Assembly: GCF_013072695.1 (NCBI RefSeq)
Contig: NZ_LXUK01000022.1
Location: forward strand, 62,729-126,728
DNA length: 64,000 nt
Source: Acinetobacter sp. Ac_5812
GTDB lineage: Bacteria > Pseudomonadota > Gammaproteobacteria > Pseudomonadales > Moraxellaceae
Direction of reading: 5' to 3'
Each line of letters opens with the position of its first letter. Within the stretch, counting starts at the first letter, position 1. Positions 26,662-36,301 of the stretch are shown here, one piece after another. The notes under the pieces are model-generated. The model saw only the letters and a program-made list of their open reading frames with translations, did no database searches and was not told the origin of the DNA. A program made the translations under genes and the position numbers.

Positions 26662-27438
26662 TTAACGACGTTGGTTATAAACAGCCAAAGCTGCAGGTAA
26701 GTTTTTACGCATATCACCAATACGTTGAGTATTTGATGGGTGAGTTGACAAGAATGAACCGCCACCAGCGCCATCTAAACGATTCATTTTTTCCCATAGA
26801 CTGATTGCTGCATTCGGGTTATAGCCTGCTTTCGCCATGAGCATTAAACCACCATAATCGGCACGGCTCTCTAAATTACGTGAGTATGGTAAGCCGATTC
26901 CCACTTGACTGCCTAAATCGATTGCTGCACTGCCTAGATCACCTATGCTGCTACCTGCATACGATTTACCAATGCCAATCGCAAGATTTGTTAAAGCTTG
27001 AGCACCAATTTTACTTTTAGCATGTTCTTCGAGCGCATGGGTCATTTCATGTCCCATGACCGCCGCAATTTCATCATTGGTTAAATTAAGCTTGTTCACA
27101 ATCCCTGTATAGAAAACAACTTTACCACCTGGTGCTACATAGGCGTTAACAGTATCCGATTTGAGTACTGCAAGTTGCCATTGAAAACGTTGACCAGTCT
27201 GGTTCATTTGATCTGCATAAGGTTTTAAGCGATTAAATACAGTATTGATACGTTGATAAGTACTTGAACTACTATCCAGTTGGTTCTTAGCACGTGCTTC
27301 TTGCGTCATTTTTGCGAAGCTCTGTGCAGATTGAGCATTTAAAGTTGCGCTATCTGCGCCAGCCATGTCTGCGAAAGATGCGCAGCCAGAAATTGTCATT
27401 ACGGTCATCGCACAAAGGCTTAAAGCTAATTTCTTCAT
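26662..27438 (-). CDS. M48-family metalloprotease lipoprotein, 258 aa
   Basis: This is a periplasmic zinc protease resembling LoiP/YcaL/BepA-type M48 enzymes. The signal peptide MKKLALSLCAMTVMTISGC has a lipobox cysteine, so the mature protein is lipid-anchored. The zinc motif HEMTH is at residues 130-134, and the third ligand is the glutamate of ESRADYGGLMLM further on. The C-terminal FLSTHPSNTQRIGDM is the family substrate-binding strand. ATG 27438 with GGAGAG before it is chosen over the longer 27453 start. A role in outer-membrane protein quality control is inferred from the family. It is a single-gene unit. Confidence 0.9.
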   Translation of the reverse strand: MKKLALSLCAMTVMTISGCASFADMAGADSATLNAQSAQSFAKMTQEARAKNQLDSSSSTYQRINTVFNRLKPYADQMNQTGQRFQWQLAVLKSDTVNAYVAPGGKVVFYTGIVNKLNLTNDEIAAVMGHEMTHALEEHAKSKIGAQALTNLAIGIGKSYAGSSIGDLGSAAIDLGSQVGIGLPYSRNLESRADYGGLMLMAKAGYNPNAAISLWEKMNRLDGAGGGSFLSTHPSNTQRIGDMRKNLPAALAVYNQRR

Positions 27439-27572
27439 ACTTATTCTCTCCAAATCAGTATCTTATGAATATAGTCTTGATTAGGGTGGATTATAGAAAA
27501 TGTTGGCAGCAGTTAATATTCTGAATATCTCTATAATCATTGTAATTATGTAATCAGTAAGGCTTATTCTTT

Positions 27573-27611
27573 GTAAAAAAAAGCCAGTGACGAGCACTGG
27601 CACTGGCTTTC
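27573..27611 (-). terminator. Intrinsic terminator of the vfr/crp gene
   Basis: AAAGCCAGTG (27580-27589) pairs with CACTGGCTTT (27601-27610). Read on the minus strand the stem is followed by eight T, so it ends the regulator gene. A second CACTGG inside the loop can form an alternative pairing. Confidence 0.85.
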
Positions 27612-27641
27612 TTTATAGAGTTAATTCGATCTTAAATCGAA

Positions 27642-28349
27642 TTAGTCTTCGTCATCATATTCTTCTTCTGTAAAATTATTTTCTTCTAAAGAAGCATCAA
27701 AAATTAAGATTGCTTTACCATCAGTTTGAATCATACCTTGATCTTCAAGTGTCTTGAGGACACGTCCAACCATTTCGCGAGAGCAACCCACGATACGACC
27801 AATCTCTTGGCGGGTGATACGAATCTGACGGCCATTTGGCAAAATCATTGCCTCAGGTTGAGCAGATAAGTCAATTAAACAACGCGCAATACGACCTGAC
27901 ACATCAATGAAGGCTAGATCAGTGACTTTACGTGTTGTATTTTTAAGACGACGGACCAGTTGAGCAAACACAGCGTAACTTAGATCTGGGTATTGTTTGC
28001 TTAACTCATGGAAATTGTCGTAAGAAATTTCTGCAATTTCACAGACATCTCGTGTACGTACTTCTGCAGTACGTTGAGGGTTCTTTTCAAAAAGCCCCAT
28101 TTCACCAAAAAAATCGCCTGGGTTTAGGTAGGCAACTACAATTTCACGTTCGTCATCTTCACGTAAGATAATTGACACTGAACCTTTTAATATTAAATAC
28201 AGTGATTTTGATTCCGTTCCAGCGTCAACAATCGTGGTGCGTTTAGGGTATCTATTAATATGAGCACGTTTTAGCAAAGCTTTAACTGATTCAGGTAGTT
28301 GACCTGGAGATAAAGCATCAGTGCTAAGTTGTGAAAAATTTGAAGTCAT
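27642..28349 (-). CDS. Vfr/CRP-type cAMP-responsive global regulator
   Basis: The 235-residue protein has the CRP layout. The cyclic-nucleotide-binding beta-roll (about 20-140) contains GDFFGEMGLFEKNPQRTAEV, where the phosphate-binding cassette reads FGEMGLF..NPQRTAEV. The C-terminal winged helix includes ITRQEIGRIVGCSREMVGRV as recognition helix. The ending LEENNFTEEEYDDED is an unusual acidic tail not found in E. coli CRP. The resemblance to P. aeruginosa Vfr is strong, including SVSIILREDDEREIVVAYL. It is expected to bind cAMP and control many genes, possibly including surface motility and T6SS traits. Gene naming varies between vfr and crp, so the symbol is left empty. Confidence 0.93.
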   Translation of the reverse strand: MTSNFSQLSTDALSPGQLPESVKALLKRAHINRYPKRTTIVDAGTESKSLYLILKGSVSIILREDDEREIVVAYLNPGDFFGEMGLFEKNPQRTAEVRTRDVCEIAEISYDNFHELSKQYPDLSYAVFAQLVRRLKNTTRKVTDLAFIDVSGRIARCLIDLSAQPEAMILPNGRQIRITRQEIGRIVGCSREMVGRVLKTLEDQGMIQTDGKAILIFDASLEENNFTEEEYDDED

Positions 28350-28497
28350 GCTTAAAATTTCCGAATTTGGATAAAACCGATCGCACAGACTCTTGTAAGA
28401 GCCTTTTCTACACAGAAGAGATGAAATTCCTTATCAACTCATTTTATGTTAGTGTACAAGAACAGAGTAAATTTATAACGTTTTTCGGGTAGTTGCA

Positions 28498-28920
28498 ATG
28501 CAAACAAGTGTACATTGGTTAGAGAATGTTGCTTTTGAGGCAAAATCAGAAAGTGGCCATACTGTGGTGATGGATGGTTCTGCCGAATATGGTGGTGAAA
28601 ACCGTGGTCCACGTCCTATGGAATTGATTTTAATGGGACTTGGTGGGTGTGCTTCGTTTGATATTGTGACCATTTTAAAGAAATCCCGCCAAGATGTGAC
28701 GAATGTTGTATGTCAGCTGAAAGCAGAAAGAGCGGATTCAATTCCTGCGGTATTCACTAAAATCCATTTGCACTTCATTGTCACGGGTAAAGCGGTAAAA
28801 ACCAAGCAAGTTGAGAAAGCAGTTGAGCTTTCTGCTGAGAAATATTGTTCAGCAAGTAAAATGCTTGCCGATGGTGGTGTTGAAATTACCCATGATTTTG
28901 AAATTGTTGAAGCTGCTTAA
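28498..28920 (+). CDS. OsmC-family protein, 140 aa
   Basis: OsmC/Ohr proteins reduce organic hydroperoxides with a pair of conserved cysteines. Here these are in GLGGCASFDIVTIL (about C58) and SAEKYCSASKML (about C119), placed as in YhfA-like members of the family. It is slightly shorter than Ohr and lacks the usual Ohr N-terminus, so it is better called OsmC/YhfA-type than Ohr. The gene is divergent from vfr/crp across about 150 bases and is followed by a strong bidirectional terminator. In E. coli, yhfA is also next to crp, and this neighbourhood appears conserved here. Confidence 0.9.
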   Translation: MQTSVHWLENVAFEAKSESGHTVVMDGSAEYGGENRGPRPMELILMGLGGCASFDIVTILKKSRQDVTNVVCQLKAERADSIPAVFTKIHLHFIVTGKAVKTKQVEKAVELSAEKYCSASKMLADGGVEITHDFEIVEAA

Positions 28921-28944
28921 AAGTTAAAATTATTAAGTTTTACT

Positions 28945-28978
28945 AAAAAGTGACCTGTTTTTACAGGTCACTTTTTTT
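28945..28978. terminator. Bidirectional intrinsic terminator
   Basis: AAAAAGTGACCTGT (28945-28958) and ACAGGTCACTTTTT (28963-28976) are perfect reverse complements with a four-base TTTT loop, extending into further T. It lies between the convergent OsmC and M23 peptidase genes. Confidence 0.92.
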
Positions 28979-28990
28979 AAGTTTTTCTTT

Positions 28991-29791
28991 TTATTTTAGA
29001 AATAATTGTGGGTCTACCCGCGCATTATTCAAACTCATTCCCCAATGCAAGTGCGGCCCAGTGACACGACCAGTTTTACCAACCAATCCCAGTGTTTCAC
29101 CCTGACGAATCTGTTGTCCCTTGACCACATTAATTTTACTCAAATGACAGAACATGCTGATCAGGCCCTGACCATGATCAATCAGAACTGTATTACCATT
29201 AAAGAAATAGTTGCCTGTTTGGACCACGACACCGCCAGCAGGTGCGATAACATTCTGTCCCACAGGTGCTGGGATATCTAAACCAGAATGAGGTGCTCGC
29301 TCTTCGCCATTAAAGAAACGTTTTCTGCCGAATGAATTACTGAATTTACCTGCGGTTGGGCGGATAAAATTGGGAAATTCTGTCCATGTACTAGATGTAA
29401 AGGAACTATAAATATCATTTTGCTCTTTCGCTTCTCGTGCATAACGGTCGAGTTGCTCTTGGTTCGGGTTGACATAATCCTGATTTTTAACGCTTAAGCG
29501 CTGCTCAGCATAGCGATAGGGTGTCACTTCGACTTGAATCGGCTTATGATTGGTGGCTAAGCTCAATGTACCTAATGGGGCCGAAAGTGGAATACCAAAC
29601 ACGGCATAGCGTTGCTTGCCTTGCTGTGTAATCAAAACAGGCTTTTGTTCATACAAGACTTGGGTGGTTTCAGTCGAAAGGGGAATCACGGCAATACCGC
29701 CAGCTCGTCTTGAGTCTTGGGGGAGTTGTGCAAAAGCAGTATGAAGAGGAAGGAGGGACGCAACGCTGAGCAAAATTGTTTTTAAAGACAT
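28991..29791 (-). CDS. M23-family (LytM-type) peptidase, secreted, 266 aa
   Basis: The N-terminus MSLKTILLSVASLLPLHTAF is a signal peptide with cleavage near AFA. The C-terminal LytM domain has the zinc motifs HSGLDIPAPVGQ (HxxxD) and GPHLHWGMSL (HxH), so the active site is complete and a peptidoglycan endopeptidase activity is expected in the periplasm. The N-terminal half (GGIAVIPLSTETTQVLYEQK) is a small beta domain seen in similar proteins. The longest frame starts at 29815; ATG 29791 is preferred because it starts the signal peptide, with ATG 29800 as alternative. None has a strong ribosome binding site. Confidence 0.9.
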   Translation of the reverse strand: MSLKTILLSVASLLPLHTAFAQLPQDSRRAGGIAVIPLSTETTQVLYEQKPVLITQQGKQRYAVFGIPLSAPLGTLSLATNHKPIQVEVTPYRYAEQRLSVKNQDYVNPNQEQLDRYAREAKEQNDIYSSFTSSTWTEFPNFIRPTAGKFSNSFGRKRFFNGEERAPHSGLDIPAPVGQNVIAPAGGVVVQTGNYFFNGNTVLIDHGQGLISMFCHLSKINVVKGQQIRQGETLGLVGKTGRVTGPHLHWGMSLNNARVDPQLFLK

Positions 29792-30054
29792 GATGAGCAT
29801 TTCTAATTGAAGCAAAGCCTTAAGCTAAAACGTTCACCTTAAAATCACAATAAGGATTTTGTGCAAAACAGAATAGACAGAAAAATTATACAAAAGATAC
29901 TTGAAATAGATTGTTTATACACCCATATTAGTACTGAGTTTTATACATTTATATTTTTATAAAATATTGAAAAATATATAAATTTTATTTGAAATTTTAA
30001 AAAGCGTTCCCATCTAAGTGATAAGTTAAAAATTTGTTGTGAGGAATAACAAGA

Positions 30055-32634
30055 ATGCGATTTGAAAAATTTACAAACCGCTTACAGCAAGCACTCTCAG
30101 ATGCACAATCATTGGCTATGGGTAAGGATCACACTTCGATTGCAGGTGTGCATATCCTATCCACTTTACTTGAAGAACCAGCCAATCTGAGTTTATTGCA
30201 ACAAGCGGGTGCACGTTTACCTGAGTTAAAACAGAAACTTGAACAAGCCGTGCAAAATGCACCGACTTTGGCAAATCCTACAGGTGATATCAATCTCAAT
30301 CCTGAAGCGGTAAAGGCATTGAATTTAGCTGACCGCTATGCGCAAAAGGCAGGAGATGAGTTTCTGTCCACTGATTGGGTGCTGTTAGGTTTGGCGGAAA
30401 CAGGTGAAACCAAAACAATATTGAATAGCGTGGGTGTGACACCAGAAAGCTTACGCAAAGTAATTGAAAATATTCGAGGAAATGACAAAGTTATGAGCAA
30501 TAATCACGAAGATCAACGTGACTCACTCAATAAATATACCATTGACTTAACTGAGCGTGCTTTAGCAGGCAAGCTTGATCCTGTGATTGGTCGTGATGAT
30601 GAAATTCGCCGTACCATTCAGGTTCTCTCACGTCGAACCAAAAATAACCCAGTTTTAATTGGTGAACCTGGGGTGGGTAAAACTGCAATTGTTGAAGGTT
30701 TGGCGCAACGTATTGTCAATGGCGAAGTACCTGAAGGCTTGAAAAATAAGCGCGTCTTATCATTAGACTTAGGTTCATTACTTGCAGGTGCGAAATATCG
30801 CGGAGAGTTTGAAGAGCGACTAAAAGCAGTTCTCAAAGACCTTGCGAAACACGAAGGCGAGATCATCTTATTTATTGATGAGTTACATACGCTGGTTGGT
30901 GCAGGTAAGGGCGATGGCGCAATGGATGCAGGTAATATGTTAAAACCTGCCTTAGCGCGTGGTGAATTACGCTGTGTCGGTGCGACGACCTTAGATGAAT
31001 ACCGTCAATACATCGAGAAAGATGCTGCACTTGAACGTCGTTTCCAGAAAGTATTGGTCGATGAGCCAAGTGTTGAAGACACCATTGCGATCTTGCGTGG
31101 TCTAAAAGAAAAATATGCGACCCACCATGGGGTGCAAATTTTAGACTCAGCCATTATTGCAGCGGCGAAGATGTCACATCGTTATATTACCGATCGTCAG
31201 TTGCCTGATAAAGCGATTGATTTGATTGATGAAGCGGCATCTCGCATCAAAATGGAAATCGATTCCAAGCCTGAGGCTTTAGATAAACTTGATCGCCGTT
31301 TAATCCAGTTGAAAATGCAATTGGAAGCGGTGAAAAAAGATCAAGATGCAGGCAGTAAAGCCGAAGTCAATCATCTTGAGCAGCAAATTGCTGAAAAGCA
31401 AAAAGAGTACAACGATCTGGAAGAAATCTGGAAGGCTGAAAAAACCTTGGTTGAAGGGGATAAGAAAGCACAAGTTGAACTCGATCAAGCGCGTGTTGCT
31501 TTGGAAAAAGCCAAACGTGAAGGTGATTTGGCAGAAGCGGCGCGTTTGCAATATGGTGTGATTCCAGAGTTGCAGAAACGCTTGGAACAAGCCGAAGTTG
31601 CTGAGGAAAATGAAGAACCGAAGCTGATTCGGACCAAAGTCACCGAAAACGAAATTGCAGAAGTGGTCAGTGCTGCAACAGGCATTCCTGTGGCGAAAAT
31701 GCTACAGGGTGAGCGTGAAAAACTGCTGAATATGGAAGAGTTCTTACATAATCGTGTGGTTGGACAAGATGAAGCGGTGGTTGCTGTTTCCAATGCAGTC
31801 CGTCGTTCACGTGCAGGTTTATCTGACCCGAATCGTCCAAGTGGTTCATTCTTGTTCCTTGGACCGACAGGTGTGGGTAAAACTGAGTTGACCAAAGCAT
31901 TGGCAAACTTCTTGTTTGACAGTGACGATGCCATGATTCGTATTGATATGTCTGAATTTATGGAAAAGCACTCTGTCAGTCGTTTGGTGGGTGCACCTCC
32001 GGGCTATGTAGGTTATGAAGAAGGTGGTGTTTTAACTGAGGCAGTACGTCGTAAACCTTACAGTGTGGTGTTATTTGATGAGGTGGAAAAAGCCCATCCA
32101 GATGTGTTTAACATCCTGCTACAAGTGTTAGATGATGGGCGCTTAACGGATTCACAAGGTCGTGTGATTGACTTTAAGAATACTGTTATTGTGATGACTT
32201 CTAACTTAGGTTCACAAGATGTGCGTGAACTGGGTGAAGGCGCAACCGATGACGAGGTGCGTACTGTGGTCATGAATGCAGTTACACAACATTTCCGTCC
32301 AGAGTTTATTAACCGTATTGATGAGTTAGTGGTTTTCCACTCACTGCAAAAAGCGCAAATTCGTGGTATTGCGGATATTCAGTTAGATCGTTTACGTTCA
32401 CGCTTGAGTGATCGTGATATGGGCTTAACAGTGGATGATACCGCTTTCGATCTATTGATCGATGCCGGTTTTGATCCTGTATATGGTGCACGTCCACTAA
32501 AACGTGCGATTCAGCAACAAGTGGAAAATAACTTGGCTCAGAAAATCTTGTCTGGCGAATTCCAGCCAGGGGATAACATTTTAATCAAAGGTGAAAGTGG
32601 TCATCTGGTCTTTGATAAAATGAAACTGAGTTAA
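30055..32634 (+). CDS. clpB: ATP-dependent disaggregase ClpB
   Basis: ClpB is the Hsp100 chaperone that, with DnaK, pulls proteins out of aggregates. At 859 residues it has the full layout: Clp-N repeats (about 1-145), a first AAA module with Walker [10 protein letters not shown] (203-) and the pore-loop tyrosine in [13 protein letters not shown], a coiled-coil middle domain (about 405-525) that marks ClpB rather than ClpA or ClpC, and a second AAA module with GPTGVGKTE (603-) and pore loop [23 protein letters not shown] precedes ATG 30055. The 264-base upstream gap is AT-rich; I saw no clear sigma-32 promoter there. A strong terminator follows. Confidence 0.98.
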   Translation: MRFEKFTNRLQQALSDAQSLAMGKDHTSIAGVHILSTLLEEPANLSLLQQAGARLPELKQKLEQAVQNAPTLANPTGDINLNPEAVKALNLADRYAQKAGDEFLSTDWVLLGLAETGETKTILNSVGVTPESLRKVIENIRGNDKVMSNNHEDQRDSLNKYTIDLTERALAGKLDPVIGRDDEIRRTIQVLSRRTKNNPVLIGEPGVGKTAIVEGLAQRIVNGEVPEGLKNKRVLSLDLGSLLAGAKYRGEFEERLKAVLKDLAKHEGEIILFIDELHTLVGAGKGDGAMDAGNMLKPALARGELRCVGATTLDEYRQYIEKDAALERRFQKVLVDEPSVEDTIAILRGLKEKYATHHGVQILDSAIIAAAKMSHRYITDRQLPDKAIDLIDEAASRIKMEIDSKPEALDKLDRRLIQLKMQLEAVKKDQDAGSKAEVNHLEQQIAEKQKEYNDLEEIWKAEKTLVEGDKKAQVELDQARVALEKAKREGDLAEAARLQYGVIPELQKRLEQAEVAEENEEPKLIRTKVTENEIAEVVSAATGIPVAKMLQGEREKLLNMEEFLHNRVVGQDEAVVAVSNAVRRSRAGLSDPNRPSGSFLFLGPTGVGKTELTKALANFLFDSDDAMIRIDMSEFMEKHSVSRLVGAPPGYVGYEEGGVLTEAVRRKPYSVVLFDEVEKAHPDVFNILLQVLDDGRLTDSQGRVIDFKNTVIVMTSNLGSQDVRELGEGATDDEVRTVVMNAVTQHFRPEFINRIDELVVFHSLQKAQIRGIADIQLDRLRSRLSDRDMGLTVDDTAFDLLIDAGFDPVYGARPLKRAIQQQVENNLAQKILSGEFQPGDNILIKGESGHLVFDKMKLS

Positions 32635-32656
32635 GCGAAATTTGAACGTTTGGCTA

Positions 32657-32689
32657 AAAAGATGGTGATGAAAATCACCATCTTTTTTT
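32657..32689 (+). terminator. Intrinsic terminator of clpB
   Basis: AAAAGATGGTGAT (32657-32669) pairs with ATCACCATCTTTT (32674-32686), followed by more T. It lies just after the clpB stop codon. Confidence 0.9.
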
Positions 32690-32801
32690 GTATCAGTGCA
32701 ACTGGTCAGATTTTTGCAGGAATATTACCAATAACATTGCGACTTTTTGAAAAACTTGATAGTTTCAGAACAAATAAGAAAAAAATTCAGGATGAATTGC
32801 A

Positions 32802-33242
32802 ATGGAAAAGAACAGACATCATTGCACAAATGCTTGTGTAATTTTGTTGATGACTGCCTTATCTTCAATGGTGCATGCCGCACAACCATTGAGTGAAGGG
32901 ACGCTCGCCTTACAAACCGCTATGCTGAACAATGCACTTCCTAGTATTCTCATTAAAGCGCAACAAGATGCCTTAAAGCCTGAAGAAGAGCGCTGGCGCT
33001 CACAACGACTCTTGAGTGATAAATACTTAGGTGAGATTCGTGTTAGCACGATCTTAGGGGGTGTTTTGTCCCCTCACGAAGAGCAGAAGAAAGTGTTGGC
33101 TGTTGACCCCAGAGATAAGAGATCGGCCACGATCAAACCACATGAACAGCCACCTGATCGCTACATGATTTATGAGTTCGAGTCAGGCAATGTTCATGTG
33201 ACTTATAACGATGACGTAAAAGCCGAGCTAGTGATTAAATAG
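32802..33242 (+). CDS. Hypothetical exported protein, 146 aa
   Basis: The product opens with basic residues and a hydrophobic stretch (ACVILLMTALSSMVHAA), a probable signal peptide cleaved after VHA, so a periplasmic location is expected. The mature part of about 120 residues is hydrophilic and charged, without cysteines or a motif that I recognise. It contains EEERWRSQRLLSDKYLG and ends EFESGNVHVTYNDDVKAELVIK. AGGAT about eight bases before ATG 32802 supports the start. It overlaps the convergent rlmKL gene at the 3' ends by eight bases. Function is unknown. Confidence 0.65.
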   Translation: MEKNRHHCTNACVILLMTALSSMVHAAQPLSEGTLALQTAMLNNALPSILIKAQQDALKPEEERWRSQRLLSDKYLGEIRVSTILGGVLSPHEEQKKVLAVDPRDKRSATIKPHEQPPDRYMIYEFESGNVHVTYNDDVKAELVIK

Positions 33243-35439
33243 CAGGGTGTTGAATTTTCCAAGCACGATGAATTTTTTGATTCCGTTTAAAATCTGGACC
33301 GATCGTTTCAGAGGTGATTTCTTCAATTTGATACATCGCCTCAATTTCTTCATCTAACTCAAAACCACGATAGTTATTTGAGAAGTATAAGGTTCCATCG
33401 CTGGTTAAACGGTTCATTGCGCGTTTAAGAAGTGAAACGTGGTCACGTTGTACGTCAAAGGTTCCATAGAACTTTTTCGAGTTAGAGAAGGTTGGTGGGT
33501 CAATGAAAATCAAGTCATATTGCTCATGACCTTCTTTTAGCCATTCAAAGCAATCACTTGCAAAGAACATGTGCTGTTCATCGGCATGATCTACAGTTAA
33601 ACCGTTGAGTACAAAGTTTTCTTTCGACCAATTTAAGTAAGTATTGGATAAATCGACACTGGTGGTACTTGCTGCGCCACCTAAAGCGGCATGTAGGCTT
33701 GCTGTAGAAGTGTAGCTATAAAGATTTAAGAAATGTTTCCCACGTGCTTCTTTGGCAATTCTCAGACGCATCCGACGGTGATCCAAGAATAACCCTGTAT
33801 CCAAATAATCAGTCAAATTCACCAAGATACGTGCTTCGCCTTCCTGTACGATAAAACGTTTAGAGGCAGTACTCTGTTTAGTATATTGGTTTGCACCCGC
33901 TTGTTTGGCACGTGTTTTAATAAAGATGGCATCACGACCTAAACCGGTCACAGCACGGATGGCAGCAAGAGCAAGGTTAAAACGTTTTTTTGCTTTTTCT
34001 GGATCAATGGTTTTTGGTGGCGCGTATTCTTGAACATGCAAACGATCGCCATATAAGTCAACTGCGACGTTAAAGTCAGGCAAATCAGCATCATATAAAC
34101 GTAGACAGAAAACATTTTCTTTGACTGCCCATTTTTTCAATGTTTGCATATTTTTTTGCAAGCGATTGGTAAAGTCTTCGGCACCTTCAATTTTTTCAAA
34201 TTGTTGGGGCTGCCAAGTCGCAAGGAAAGGCTGCGTCACTGTTGCAGGTTTAACGGTACCAAAACGGATATAAATTGGTAATTTACCATTCATTAAACGT
34301 AAGGTTTGAGGATCGTTAATAGCAAGTACATCTGCTTGTTCAATTTGTGCCGCAATGACAGCCACAGACTGATTTGGGAAATTCTTTTGTAACAGTCCAG
34401 ATAAACCTAGATAAAATGCACGACTAGAGGCTTTATCACCTAAACGTTCGCCATAGGGTGGATTTGTTACGATAAATGCTTTTTTTCCTTCGGCGTGGAA
34501 GTCATCCCAATCGGCCAAGGTACGTTCTTCAATCTGAATTTGATCGAGTAATTTTTCGAAACCAGCAGCAATGATGTTTTGGCGCGTTGCTTTTACAGCC
34601 TCCCAATCAGCATCATAAGCATAGAATTTAGGTAGCGGCTGTTCTAAAGCCTTTTCATGACGTTCAGCAGCTTCAGCTTTCAATGCTAACCAAAGTTCAT
34701 GGTCATGACCATGCCAGCCATTAAAACCAAAACGACGCACTAAGCCTGGTGCACGGTCTGTTAAAATGAGTAGAGATTCAATAATAAATGTGCCTGAACC
34801 ACACATTGGGTCAAGAATAATATCGGGTTGGTATTTTGATAATTGGGCTTTTTGTAGAATCGCTGCTGCCAAGTTTTCTTTAATGGGTGCATCGGTCATA
34901 TAGCGTCGGTAGCCACGCTTATGTAAAGAATCACCAGATAAGTCTAAGCAATAAGTATGTTCAGTTTTACCTGCTAGAGCGTATAGGGTAATTTCAGGCT
35001 GCTTGATATCAATGCTCGGACGTTTGCCAACGGCTTCCATAAAGGAATCCACTACGCCATCTTTAACTCGTAGGGTCGCGAACTGTGTATTGACCTTAAT
35101 TTCTCGTTCTACATGCAAACGAACGGCAAATGTGCTTTGTGGTGCAAAAATCAAAGACCAATCAAAGCTAATCGCGCCTTCATAGAGTTCTTCAGCGACA
35201 TCACGTGCGTCATGGGTATGTTCAAGTTCGTGGGTATGAATGGGTAAAAGCACGCGAGAGGCAAGGCGTGACCACATACAAACGCGATATGCATTTTCGA
35301 GAGTGCCTTTAAAAACCAATCGTCCTGCAAAACGTTGGATATTTTGAATGCCTAAATCTTCAAGCTCTTGTTGTAATAAGGTTTCAAGCCCGTCTGCACA
35401 GGTCACCCAATAGTCTGTTAGACGTGGTTTAGCATTCAT
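33235..35439 (-). CDS. rlmL: Bifunctional 23S rRNA methyltransferase RlmKL
   Basis: This fused enzyme makes m2G2445 (RlmL part) and m7G2069 (RlmK part) on 23S rRNA using SAM. At 734 residues it has an N-terminal THUMP domain (about 1-160), a first Rossmann methyltransferase with DPMCGSGTFIIESL and the catalytic motif TNPPYGERLG, and a second with FLNLYSYTSTASLHAALGGA and FIDPPTFSNSKKFYG. Both catalytic motifs are intact. ATG 35439 is the natural start of the THUMP domain (MNAKPRLTDYWVTCADGLET). The coding end overlaps the convergent hypothetical gene by eight bases. Confidence 0.96.
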   Translation of the reverse strand: MNAKPRLTDYWVTCADGLETLLQQELEDLGIQNIQRFAGRLVFKGTLENAYRVCMWSRLASRVLLPIHTHELEHTHDARDVAEELYEGAISFDWSLIFAPQSTFAVRLHVEREIKVNTQFATLRVKDGVVDSFMEAVGKRPSIDIKQPEITLYALAGKTEHTYCLDLSGDSLHKRGYRRYMTDAPIKENLAAAILQKAQLSKYQPDIILDPMCGSGTFIIESLLILTDRAPGLVRRFGFNGWHGHDHELWLALKAEAAERHEKALEQPLPKFYAYDADWEAVKATRQNIIAAGFEKLLDQIQIEERTLADWDDFHAEGKKAFIVTNPPYGERLGDKASSRAFYLGLSGLLQKNFPNQSVAVIAAQIEQADVLAINDPQTLRLMNGKLPIYIRFGTVKPATVTQPFLATWQPQQFEKIEGAEDFTNRLQKNMQTLKKWAVKENVFCLRLYDADLPDFNVAVDLYGDRLHVQEYAPPKTIDPEKAKKRFNLALAAIRAVTGLGRDAIFIKTRAKQAGANQYTKQSTASKRFIVQEGEARILVNLTDYLDTGLFLDHRRMRLRIAKEARGKHFLNLYSYTSTASLHAALGGAASTTSVDLSNTYLNWSKENFVLNGLTVDHADEQHMFFASDCFEWLKEGHEQYDLIFIDPPTFSNSKKFYGTFDVQRDHVSLLKRAMNRLTSDGTLYFSNNYRGFELDEEIEAMYQIEEITSETIGPDFKRNQKIHRAWKIQHPAI

Positions 35440-35692
35440 TCAAATTTCCAAAAACATTTTTAGCAATCGCATATTTTAACTGATTTTTGTTTGCTCTGTC
35501 GGTGCATATTTGTGTGATTGTCAGCTTTATTCTGCATTAATCGATATTTTTTGAATAATTTTCTCTGTGTTTGGGTGATTCAAAAAATGTGATCAAGTAC
35601 ATTTTTATTTTTTATTTTAATAGTTGGTACAGCTTTTGCATTTTTCTTGATGAATTATCAGTAAATATTTCTCCCAATGATGTGAGGACTTT

Positions 35693-36064
35693 ATGAAAGA
35701 AAGCATGAATAACGAAGTATTGGTCAATGCTGAAGCTTTTACGATTGCAACTCAAATGTATGTCCGTTTAAGACGTGTCTGTGGACGTGTGATCGATGTA
35801 ATGTATCTCGTTAACAATAAAGATTATGCCAAGCATGTGCTAGATATCGCCTTAACAACTCAGGACCCGGAGTTAGAACGTTTTGTACATCGTTTAAGCC
35901 CATTGATTGACTTATATCCTGAGCCAAATCCATTGGTGGTGGAGACAAAAAATGCGACTGAGAAACAACCGGCTGAGATTTTGGAAACTTATTCCATGGA
36001 AGTTACTGATGAAGAAATTTATCAAGCACAAGTACATCATCACTATATTGGTGCATTAAGGTAA
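35693..36064 (+). CDS. Conserved hypothetical protein, 123 aa
   Basis: I do not recognise a named family. The protein is soluble, with helical segments (EAFTIATQMYVRLRRVCGRV, then KDYAKHVLDIALTTQDPELE), a Pro-rich linker (LYPEPNPLV) and an acidic end with a histidine cluster (AQVHHHYIGALR). GTGAGGAC upstream supports ATG 35693, although ATG 35705 is possible. The gene is divergent from rlmKL, sits 237 bases before pyrB and has its own downstream hairpin, so it is probably a single unit. The reading frame is clean and codon use matches its neighbours, so I accept it as real. Confidence 0.7.
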   Translation: MKESMNNEVLVNAEAFTIATQMYVRLRRVCGRVIDVMYLVNNKDYAKHVLDIALTTQDPELERFVHRLSPLIDLYPEPNPLVVETKNATEKQPAEILETYSMEVTDEEIYQAQVHHHYIGALR

Positions 36065-36094
36065 ATTATAAGTCATTAAAAAATAGAATATTAA

Positions 36095-36133
36095 AAGGAT
36101 GTAGAGATGATACTTACATCCTTATCTTTATTT
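36095..36133 (+). terminator. Intrinsic terminator-like hairpin
   Basis: AAGGATGTA (36095-36103) pairs with TACATCCTT (36115-36123), followed by ATCTTTATTTT. It lies 30 bases after the hypothetical gene. Confidence 0.65.
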
Positions 36134-36301
36134 TGGAGTATTTGTATATGGATCAATATTCAGAATTTATGTTCTCATGTTGAATAAAAATAAGATCATG
36201 GAAAAGATCTAAAAGATTTTTACTTAAGTGCTGAAAAGTTCAACTGCGAATGAAATCCAAAGTCTGTATAATGCGTTAACTTAACGTGTTAGGAATCTCT
36301 T

